A DNA stretch of 5,476 bases from CAIODY01 sp041192505 (GTDB lineage Bacteria > Bacteroidota > Bacteroidia > Chitinophagales > CAIODY01): the NCBI GenBank assembly GCA_041192505.1, contig JBEEMV010000287.1, positions 1-5,476 of the forward strand. The letters run 5' to 3'. Below the pieces are notes generated by a model. That model searched no databases and was not told the DNA's origin. It worked only from the letters and a program-made list of their open reading frames with translations. Made by a program: the position numbers and the translations under genes. Below, piece by piece: positions 1 to 5,476 of this stretch (the stretch's first letter is position 1; each line of letters opens with the position of its first letter).

Positions 1-1
1 T

Positions 2-1927
2 ACCATTTGCATCAATGATAGTTCAACTGCTGGAGGCGGTAATGATTTTGCAATAGATGATATTAGTTTTAATAAAGTTTGCTCAATTACCGATTCGGTA
101 AAGATTACAGTTAATATACCACCCACTATTAAATTACCTAAAGATTCTTTTTTGTGTAATGCCATTAACGTAAATATTAATACAATATTTACAGGCAAAC
201 CCACTCCTAATTTATTATGGCAAAATAACTCAACGGCTTCGTCGTATTTAGCTACCACTTTTGGTACATTTTGGTGTCAAGCATCAAATAGTTGCGGTTC
301 AAAAAGAGATTCGATGAAAATTTCTTCTGGCTTAGCGCCTGTTTCAGTTGATTTAGGTATTCATAAAACAATCTGCAATCTCGATTCATTTCATATCATC
401 CCCAATTGTATTGCAGCCACACCTGTTACTTTTAAATGGCAGGATAGCACTATTCATTCGTATTATAATGCCACCACTAATGGATTATTTTATGTAAGAG
501 CTTATAATAATTGTGGCAGCGTATGGGATACAGTATCACTTATATTCAAGAAAAAACCTACTATTGATGCAGGGTTGAATCAATTATTTTGCAATCAAAA
601 TAATTATACTATTAATCCAACCGTAACGGGTAGTGCCACTATTAAATATAAATGGCAGGATAGTTCGGCGTTAAATTCTTTTACTGCTACTACTACAAAA
701 TTATATTATGTAAGGGCTTATAATGAATGCGGCAGCGCATGGGATACGGTAAGATTAACATTTAAAACATCGCCAACAGTAGATTTAGAGGTACGAAAAA
801 ATTTATGCGATTCAGTATCATACAAACTTTTGCCAACCGTAACAGGCAGTGCTACATTAAATTATAGATGGCAAGATAGTAGTTCGTTAAATAAATTTAC
901 GGTTACTAATTCGGGCGTTTATTTTGTTCGTGTTTTTAATGAATGTGGCAGCGTATGGGATACTACATCTATTCAATTTAATAAAAGTCCGCTATTTAAA
1001 TTTGGCAATGATACATCCGTTTGCGATAAAATTTCATACAATTTAATTCCAACCATATCGGGTACAACACCCATCCAATATGCATGGAGCAATGGTTCGT
1101 TTGCAGCAGGAATAACTTTATCTGCCAATCATACCGTAAGCTTAAAGGCTTCTAATTTTTGTGGTTCGCATACCGATACATTTCAAATTAAATTTTTAAA
1201 ATCGCCTACTGTAAATTTTGCAAAACATTTAATTTCGGAATGTTACAAAAGCCCCGTTTTATTAAAACCAATTATATCAGGTAGCTTGCCCATTTCATTT
1301 AGTTGGAATAATGGAGCACCTGATACAAGCCAATACACAGCCGCATCTGGCGTTTATAAAATTATAGTTACTAATCAATGCAGTTCTGATACGGATAGTA
1401 TTACCGTAAATTTAATACCCATGCCAACACCCGTTTATTTGGGTAAATTATTTACCATTTGCTACGATACTTTTATGAAATTTAATGCGCATAATTATGG
1501 TTGTACTTTTTTATGGAATCCAAGCCTAACAACCGATTCAACTTTAATTGCTAATCAATCGGGCATCTATTCGGTTCAAATTTCCAATCAATCTATCTGC
1601 GTAATTACCGATACTGTAAAATTAAAAACCATTGATTGTAACCATGGATATTTATTAATGCCTAATGCTTTTTCGCCTAATGATGATGGTATTGATGATT
1701 ATATTTTTCCGATAATTATTGGTGAAAACGCCCACTTAAAGTCGTTCAAAATTTTTAACCGCTGGGGCGAAATAGTTTATCATCCTGATTTGTATTTGCA
1801 ATCACAAGGTTGGGATGGACGCTATAATGACGTATCTCAACCAACAGGTACTTACATTTATACTATTGAATATACCGATTTTAATGAGCCAAAATTTATG
1901 AAAGGAAATATTACTTTGCTTAGATAA
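2..1927 (+). CDS. Large secreted Ig-like repeat protein with T9SS type B sorting domain (5'-truncated)
   Basis: The frame is open from base 2 with no stop until TAA at 1925-1927, so about 641 C-terminal residues are visible and the true start lies left of the window; the TTG at 152 is internal. The visible part opens with NDFAIDDISF (41-70), a stretch typical of the domain before the repeats in large Bacteroidota surface proteins. Seven tandem Ig-like repeats of about 72 residues follow (119-1642). The last 89 residues (1658-1924) match the gliding-motility-associated C-terminal domain (CHU_C/TIGR04131 type): MPNAFSPNDDGIDDY, then FKIFNRWGEIVY, GWDGRY, PTGTYIY and a final GNITLLR. In this family the domain directs export across the outer membrane by the type IX system and surface attachment or release. 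The repeats suggest an adhesin or stalk-like surface protein, but no catalytic domain is visible, so the substrate or partner is unknown. The gene converges on comEC with 7 bases between stops. Confidence 0.93.
   Translation, partial: TICINDSSTAGGGNDFAIDDISFNKVCSITDSVKITVNIPPTIKLPKDSFLCNAINVNINTIFTGKPTPNLLWQNNSTASSYLATTFGTFWCQASNSCGSKRDSMKISSGLAPVSVDLGIHKTICNLDSFHIIPNCIAATPVTFKWQDSTIHSYYNATTNGLFYVRAYNNCGSVWDTVSLIFKKKPTIDAGLNQLFCNQNNYTINPTVTGSATIKYKWQDSSALNSFTATTTKLYYVRAYNECGSAWDTVRLTFKTSPTVDLEVRKNLCDSVSYKLLPTVTGSATLNYRWQDSSSLNKFTVTNSGVYFVRVFNECGSVWDTTSIQFNKSPLFKFGNDTSVCDKISYNLIPTISGTTPIQYAWSNGSFAAGITLSANHTVSLKASNFCGSHTDTFQIKFLKSPTVNFAKHLISECYKSPVLLKPIISGSLPISFSWNNGAPDTSQYTAASGVYKIIVTNQCSSDTDSITVNLIPMPTPVYLGKLFTICYDTFMKFNAHNYGCTFLWNPSLTTDSTLIANQSGIYSVQISNQSICVITDTVKLKTIDCNHGYLLMPNAFSPNDDGIDDYIFPIIIGENAHLKSFKIFNRWGEIVYHPDLYLQSQGWDGRYNDVSQPTGTYIYTIEYTDFNEPKFMKGNITLLR
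119..1642 (+). repeat. Seven tandem ~72-residue Ig-like repeats inside the T9SS-secreted protein
   Basis: Units begin near 119, 335, 554, 770, 986, 1202 and 1421, a period of 216-219 bases. Each starts with a P-T/V-hydrophobic motif such as SPTVD and carries a cysteine, then a conserved tryptophan (WQDS in units 2-4, WQNN, WSNG, WNNG or WNPS in the others). A Y-x-V-type strand and a second cysteine, usually as CGS followed by a D-T/S, close the unit. The two cysteines are 46 residues apart in every unit, which suggests one disulfide per domain as in Ig folds. Units 2-4 are still similar as DNA: 491-535 and 707-751 match at 39 of 45 positions by hand count. Units 1 and 5-7 are more diverged. 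Fold assignment is by pattern, not by search. Confidence 0.88.
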
Positions 1928-1934
1928 ATAATTT

Positions 1935-4025
1935 TTATAAAGCTACAATATAAGCCCCATTTTCATTTGTACTAAATGCATTAAGATGCAGATTTGATGC
2001 TTCTTTCAGCCATTTATTTACTTTGTAATTAGAGTTTGATGAATCAAAAATAAGTTGTTTGAATTTGTATTTTTTCATTACATCATTTACCGAATAGATA
2101 GAATTATGCGCCACTATTAAAATATCCGTTTCAATTTTAGTATCCGCTTCTTTATAAAATATTTTGTTTTGCAAATAGGTAATTCGTTGATTAAAAGCAA
2201 TGAAATTTTGGTCATCAATTTTTTTAATTATTGATGGTTGCAATGAAATGGCTTGATGCAAAACACGAGCAGGTTTAAGATGAAAATTTTGTGTGATATG
2301 GTGTGTAGCTACCATCGAATCTTGAAAAATTGCAAAATCGTTTCCGCTAATACAATCTATAGCACTGCCTTTAGGAATGGCATACACAATTATTTTTCGT
2401 TGCTGTTGTACATTAATTTCATCCAATACAAACCAACAAAGCATTACTAAAAAAGCAAGCATCGAAATTTGTAAATGCTTTGCATTTTTTTGAATCAACC
2501 AAAACACAAATGCAATAATAAAAATGTACATCAACACTATTTGCCATGCATTAAATTGCAAATTATTGATAACCGAATGTGGCATACTATCAACCCACTC
2601 AACGCCAGTATTCATCAGCATTGTGGTAAACGAAATTATTTTACCCAAATAAAAAGCCAAAAAATTTGAACATGGTGCAACCACCACCAACGCAATTATT
2701 TGAAATAAAACTACAGTTGATAATGGAATGGCAATCAAATTTGCTAACAAAAAATAATTAGGAAATTGATGAAAGTACAACATACAAATAGGAGCTGCTA
2801 ATACTTGTGCAGCAATAGATACAGCCATTAAGCTCCATATTTTTTTTAATATTTTATTGGTAAAATAGTACCAATTATAAATAAATTTTTGAAGCGAAAT
2901 AATACCCACTACTGCAATGTATGAAAGTTGAAAACCAACATCAGCCAAAGTGAACGGATTAAAAACCAACATCGCAAATGCCGATGCTGCTAACGAATTA
3001 TACACCGATGGATTTCGTTTCATTAATGATGCAGCCTGCACAAATGTAAACATTACAGCGGCTCTCATCACCGAGCCCGAAGCACCTGTGAGCAAGGCAA
3101 ACAACCAAATAATGGTTAAAATAAAAATTGCTTTTAGCCATTTTGTTTTTCTTTTTTTATCTAAAAAAAACAATACTTTATTTAGCATCCAAAATATTAA
3201 TCCTAAATGCATTCCACTAATTGCCAACACATGTACAATACCCGTGTTAGAATAAACTTGTTGTAAATCTTTATCTAAATTATCTCGATAACCAATCAAC
3301 AAAGCTTGGGCTACACCCAGTTCTTTATCCGATGTTACATTTTGTTCGATGATAGAAAGTATGGAATCACGAACTTGCCAAAGGCTTTTATAGAAAGGAT
3401 TATGACGATTATTTATTTTTTCGCAATCAGCTTCTTTTATAAAAATTTGATGTGTAACATCTTGCATGAAACACGAAAATTTATAATTGAAACAACCAGG
3501 ATTGCCCGAGTTTTTTATTTCGGTAAAATGATTAGGCACTAATAATACATCGCCATAAACAAACCGATGCTGAAAATTATTTTTATTAAAATATACAATT
3601 GTTTTGCCCAATACAGCTTGATGATTAACCAACTCAACATCTGCCAAAGCCTTGTAGCTACCAGCTTTCTCCATCGGATTTTCTAATAATCGGATGCTAA
3701 TAATTTGATTTTTATTGGAAATATATTTTCCATAAAAATTAGATTGATGATTGATAAATTGAAATTGTGTAGCAATAATGCCTGCAAAAAATAATATCAA
3801 TTGTAAAAAAATACCATTCCATTCAAACCATTTAAAAATAAATTTTAATGATAAAAATTGAAAAGCAATATAACCTACAACCATTGCCAATAAAGCAACA
3901 GCAGGTATTAATGCCGAATTCCATTCGAAATAAAGTTGTAAAAAAATGCCAATGGCAAACGGAAAGATTAATCTTAAAAAAGGAGTTTGTGATATAAAAA
4001 GCTGAAATGAACTTGGGAGTTTCAT
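1935..4025 (-). CDS. comEC: ComEC/Rec2-family DNA-uptake membrane protein, without a recognisable beta-lactamase-type active site
   Basis: The 696-residue protein matches the ComEC/Rec2 family, the inner-membrane channel that passes single-stranded DNA into the cytoplasm during transformation. Three hydrophobic segments (about 17-33, 38-57, 70-88) precede a soluble region (about 95-205) that fits the N-terminal OB-like DUF4131 domain, including NSGNPGCFNY at 172-181. The competence domain follows with its hallmark motifs: VHVLAISGMHLGL (264-276), GASGSVMRAAVM (314-325), GFQLSYIAVVGI (364-375) and PNYFLLANLIAIPLS (422-436), with further membrane helices to about 535. The C-terminal 150 residues sit where many ComEC proteins carry a metallo-beta-lactamase-like domain, but no HxHxDH motif is present. 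Short forms like this are, to my knowledge, common in Bacteroidota. The ATG at 4025 has no Shine-Dalgarno, which is normal for the phylum. It begins 15 bases after the kinase stop, so co-transcription is likely. Confidence 0.93.
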   Translation of the reverse strand: MKLPSSFQLFISQTPFLRLIFPFAIGIFLQLYFEWNSALIPAVALLAMVVGYIAFQFLSLKFIFKWFEWNGIFLQLILFFAGIIATQFQFINHQSNFYGKYISNKNQIISIRLLENPMEKAGSYKALADVELVNHQAVLGKTIVYFNKNNFQHRFVYGDVLLVPNHFTEIKNSGNPGCFNYKFSCFMQDVTHQIFIKEADCEKINNRHNPFYKSLWQVRDSILSIIEQNVTSDKELGVAQALLIGYRDNLDKDLQQVYSNTGIVHVLAISGMHLGLIFWMLNKVLFFLDKKRKTKWLKAIFILTIIWLFALLTGASGSVMRAAVMFTFVQAASLMKRNPSVYNSLAASAFAMLVFNPFTLADVGFQLSYIAVVGIISLQKFIYNWYYFTNKILKKIWSLMAVSIAAQVLAAPICMLYFHQFPNYFLLANLIAIPLSTVVLFQIIALVVVAPCSNFLAFYLGKIISFTTMLMNTGVEWVDSMPHSVINNLQFNAWQIVLMYIFIIAFVFWLIQKNAKHLQISMLAFLVMLCWFVLDEINVQQQRKIIVYAIPKGSAIDCISGNDFAIFQDSMVATHHITQNFHLKPARVLHQAISLQPSIIKKIDDQNFIAFNQRITYLQNKIFYKEADTKIETDILIVAHNSIYSVNDVMKKYKFKQLIFDSSNSNYKVNKWLKEASNLHLNAFSTNENGAYIVAL

Positions 4026-4040
4026 TACACTAAAATAAAA

Positions 4041-4733
4041 TTAAAACAAACCGTTAAATTCAGCTCGTACCATGTTTACCACTTTGCCTAAGTCTTCTTT
4101 TTTTTCTGCAAAATTCAAATCATCTACATTGATGATTAACAACTTGCCCATTTTATAATTCTTAGCCCAGTTATCGTAATGCTCATTCAATCGTTTTAAA
4201 TAATCTAAGCGAATATTATCTTCATAATCTCTGCCTCGTTTTTCAATTTGATTTACCAATGTACCAATTGATGCTTTTAAATAAATCATCAAATCGGGTG
4301 GATCAACCATCGAGTGTAATGTTTTAAAAAGGGATTGATAATTTTGAAAATCACGACTGGTCATTAAGCCCATTTCATGCAAGTTTGGTGCAAAAATAGA
4401 GGCATCTTCATAAATCGAACGATCTTGGATAACAGTTTCATCGCCTTTATGAATATCAATAATTTGCCCAAAACGGCTATTTAAAAAATAGATTTGAAGA
4501 TTAAAACTCCAACGCACCATGTCTTCATAAAAATCATTCAGGTAAGGATTGTTTTCTACATCTTCGTAATGCGGTGTCCAACCAAAATTTTTGGCTAATA
4601 ATTTAGTAAGAGTAGTTTTTCCTGCACCAATATTTCCAGCAATGGCAATATGTTTAGGCGGCTTTTTGGTAGTAATTTTTTTCGACACGGGTAAAATTGA
4701 AGTAGGTTTAAAGAGTTCCGAAAATACAACCAA
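4041..4733 (-). CDS. Deoxynucleoside kinase (deoxyadenosine/deoxyguanosine kinase type), start codon uncertain
   Basis: This cytoplasmic salvage enzyme uses ATP to phosphorylate deoxynucleosides to 5'-monophosphates. Numbered from 4733, it shows the P-loop GNIGAGKT (33-40), YEDVENNPYL (56-65) with E57 as the likely catalytic base, and NLQIYFLNSRF (78-88) with Q80 in the base-recognition position. It also has the DRS motif at 104-106 (DRSIYED), PDLMIYL (146-152) and a lid-like RGRDYE (166-171). All expected core motifs are intact. The entry is drawn to the outermost possible start, TTG at 4733. No ATG lies between the upstream in-frame stop (4739-4737) and the P-loop. GTG at 4688 would give 215 residues, nearer the usual 200-odd, and is a close alternative. 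The extra N-terminus is lysine-rich just before HIAIAGN. The exact substrate (dA, dG or other) cannot be read from motifs alone. It lies 72 bases downstream of feoA and 15 bases upstream of comEC. Confidence 0.92.
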   Translation of the reverse strand: MVVFSELFKPTSILPVSKKITTKKPPKHIAIAGNIGAGKTTLTKLLAKNFGWTPHYEDVENNPYLNDFYEDMVRWSFNLQIYFLNSRFGQIIDIHKGDETVIQDRSIYEDASIFAPNLHEMGLMTSRDFQNYQSLFKTLHSMVDPPDLMIYLKASIGTLVNQIEKRGRDYEDNIRLDYLKRLNEHYDNWAKNYKMGKLLIINVDDLNFAEKKEDLGKVVNMVRAEFNGLF

Positions 4734-4805
4734 TATTTAAAATGCCATTAGTTTTTGGCTAAAAAATTGAAAGATTTTTTTGAAACGGAATGCAAGTGTA
4801 AACAA

Positions 4806-5057
4806 TTAATTTAAACGAACGTACTCTGGTCCTGGATTTTCGTGTACCCACACACATGATGCTTCTAACATGCGTAAGCTTAATTCATACCCCGAAACCT
4901 CGATTGCCATTGGATCGCCGAGTGGCGCAATTTTTACCACTCTAACCAATTCGCCAGGCAAACAGCCCATTTCCATTAATTTTGTTGAAACGGTATCATC
5001 GGTAAAACGACTCACCACACCAAACTCTCCCACTTTTAATTTTGATAATTGTTTCAC
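4806..5057 (-). CDS. feoA: FeoA-family ferrous iron transport accessory protein
   Basis: The 83-residue protein spans the whole SH3-like FeoA domain and nothing else. Visible family motifs are LSKLKVGEFGVV (4-15), KLMEMGCLPGE (26-36), and APLGDPMAIEV with GYELSLR (44-62). FeoA is a small cytoplasmic partner of the FeoB ferrous-iron permease. The start is GTG at 5057-5055: an in-frame TAA lies directly before it (5060-5058), so no longer form is possible, and the next GTG (codon 9) would cut into the domain. The next gene downstream is a deoxynucleoside kinase rather than feoB, and nothing FeoB-like is visible upstream within the window. FeoB may be elsewhere, or this may be a stand-alone FeoA-domain protein. 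I see no Fur-like operator in the 58-base leader. Confidence 0.92.
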   Translation of the reverse strand: MKQLSKLKVGEFGVVSRFTDDTVSTKLMEMGCLPGELVRVVKIAPLGDPMAIEVSGYELSLRMLEASCVWVHENPGPEYVRLN

Positions 5058-5074
5058 TTATTTTTTATCTATGA

Positions 5075-5104
5075 TTTAAAATTTCAAGGCTTTTAAATTT
5101 TAAA
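5075..5104. repeat. Perfect 10-base inverted repeat in the feoA leader
   Basis: TTTAAAATTT (5075-5084) and its exact reverse complement AAATTTTAAA (5095-5104) flank a 10-base spacer. The repeat sits between the second lipoprotein stop and the feoA start. The stem is all A/T, so an RNA hairpin would be weak, and no T-run follows on the minus strand, so it does not look like a terminator. It could be an operator, or chance in AT-rich DNA. Confidence 0.3.
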
Positions 5105-5115
5105 AATTAATTGAA

Positions 5116-5262
5116 CTATTTGCGAATATAACGTTTATCCGATCTGAATTTTGTTGGTGTTTCAGCATCTTTATGACCCCATACTGATGATGAATGGCAG
5201 GATGCAAAAATAAGCATACCAAAAATTGCCAATAAAAACAAAGCACTTAATTTGTTTTTCAT
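5116..5262 (-). CDS. Tiny predicted lipoprotein (48 aa), unknown function
   Basis: ATG at 5262-5260 to TAG at 5118-5116 encodes 48 residues. A short basic start (MKNK) leads into a hydrophobic stretch (LSALFLLAIFGMLIF) ending in the lipobox FASC, with C22 as the predicted lipidated residue. The mature part would be only 27 residues, polar and basic at the end (SDKRYIRK). It has no acidic residues directly after the cysteine, so it lacks the Bacteroidota surface-export signal and more likely faces the periplasm. The start codon overlaps the stop of the upstream lipoprotein gene by 4 bases (ATGA), which implies translational coupling. feoA starts 58 bases downstream. I do not recognise the family. 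The signal peptide, lipobox and gene overlap are the case for it being real. Confidence 0.75.
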   Translation of the reverse strand: MKNKLSALFLLAIFGMLIFASCHSSSVWGHKDAETPTKFRSDKRYIRK

Positions 5263-5402
5263 GATGGTTGATTTTTATCTATTGAATTTGATTTTGAAAA
5301 TTTAGGACATTCGTGGCATCGGCTGCCACCTTTCGAACCCGAACAAGATGCTAACACAACCACAGCAAATGCTACTAACGATAATGCTTTTACTAATTTC
5401 AT
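5259..5402 (-). CDS. Tiny predicted lipoprotein (47 aa) with a CHEC motif, unknown function
   Basis: ATG at 5402-5400 to TGA at 5261-5259 encodes 47 residues. MKLVKALS leads into a hydrophobic core (LVAFAVVVLAS) and a lipobox LASC, with C20 predicted to be lipidated. The mature peptide of 28 residues begins CSGSKGGSRCHECPKF, so it carries a C-x-x-C pair (C29 and C32) followed by proline. It is not a heme-c CxxCH site. The pair could bind a metal or form a disulfide, which is inference only. There is no acidic export signal after C20. It is first in the visible minus-strand series, overlaps the second lipoprotein gene by ATGA, and has a candidate -7 promoter element about 64 bases upstream. 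I do not recognise the family. Confidence 0.75.
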   Translation of the reverse strand: MKLVKALSLVAFAVVVLASCSGSKGGSRCHECPKFSKSNSIDKNQPS

Positions 5403-5465
5403 ATAATTGATTTGATGCTGTAAAGTTAACGTAAAAAATTAAAAATTGTTTTAGTAATTGTTTTT

Positions 5466-5473
5466 CAAATGTA
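5466..5473 (-). promoter_or_regulatory. Candidate Bacteroidota -7 promoter element for the lipoprotein pair
   Basis: On the minus strand these bases read TACATTTG, a full match to the Bacteroidota sigma-ABfr -7 consensus TAnnTTTG. It would give a leader of roughly 55-60 bases before the ATG at 5402. The -33 TTTG partner would lie right of the window, so only half of the promoter can be judged, and AT-rich DNA yields chance matches. Confidence 0.35.
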
Positions 5474-5476
5474 AAA

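Noticed and set aside
152..160. TTG at 152 as the start of the secreted protein
   Set aside because: The frame is open upstream to the window edge and encodes a family-typical NDFAIDDISF stretch, so the gene begins outside the window.
119..1642. CRISPR or other non-coding repeat array
   Set aside because: The ~216-base periodicity is in phase with the reading frame and reflects protein-domain repeats, not short direct repeats with spacers.
1928..1934. Bidirectional terminator between the convergent genes
   Set aside because: Only 7 bases separate the stops and I find no convincing hairpin around them.
2253..3542. Four plus-strand open frames of 64-101 codons inside this span
   Set aside because: They lie antisense within the well-supported comEC gene and their translations show no family motifs. 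They are shadow frames.
4793..4800. Minus-strand TACACTTG as a -7 promoter element for the kinase
   Set aside because: It differs from TAnnTTTG at one defined position and I see no TTTG at the expected -33 spacing; too weak to annotate.
4870..5079. Plus-strand open frame of 69 codons
   Set aside because: It is antisense to feoA, whose full domain is clear on the other strand; the translation shows no recognisable motif.
5075..5104. Intrinsic terminator after the lipoprotein pair
   Set aside because: The inverted repeat has no G/C in its stem and is followed by A-rich rather than T-rich sequence on the minus strand.

Overview
The window reads as chromosomal DNA of a member of the Bacteroidota, probably a Chitinophagales/Sphingobacteriales-type lineage. 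The DNA is AT-rich, starts lack Shine-Dalgarno sequences, and a gliding-motility-type (type B) sorting domain of the type IX secretion system (T9SS) is present. The deoxynucleoside kinase and FeoA sequences also look Bacteroidota-like. The lineage below phylum is inference.

Layout. Bases 2-1927 (+) hold the 3' part of a large secreted protein: seven tandem Ig-like repeats of about 72 residues, then a T9SS C-terminal domain. Everything else is on the minus strand and reads right to left. It starts near the right edge with two tiny lipoprotein genes (5259-5402 and 5116-5262) joined by a 4-base ATGA overlap. These are followed by feoA (5057-4806), a deoxynucleoside kinase (about 4733-4041) and a ComEC/Rec2-family membrane protein (4025-1935). 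ComEC and the secreted protein converge with only 7 bases between their stop codons. No stretch over 300 bases lacks a gene. The three short gaps (4734-4805, 5058-5115, 5403-5476) are very AT-rich and hold at most a weak inverted repeat and one candidate promoter element.

How the parts may work together. The kinase and comEC are 15 bases apart and could be co-transcribed. One phosphorylates deoxynucleosides and the other is the channel family for DNA uptake, so a salvage/uptake link is possible but inferred. feoA stands without feoB on its downstream side, and the lipoprotein pair lies directly upstream of it.

I see no RNA gene, insertion sequence, CRISPR array, phage gene or obvious defence system. 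Most of the window is ordinary Bacteroidota genome content. The least explained items are the coupled mini-lipoprotein pair, the strictly spaced cysteine pairs in the Ig-like array, and the missing ATG start of the kinase.
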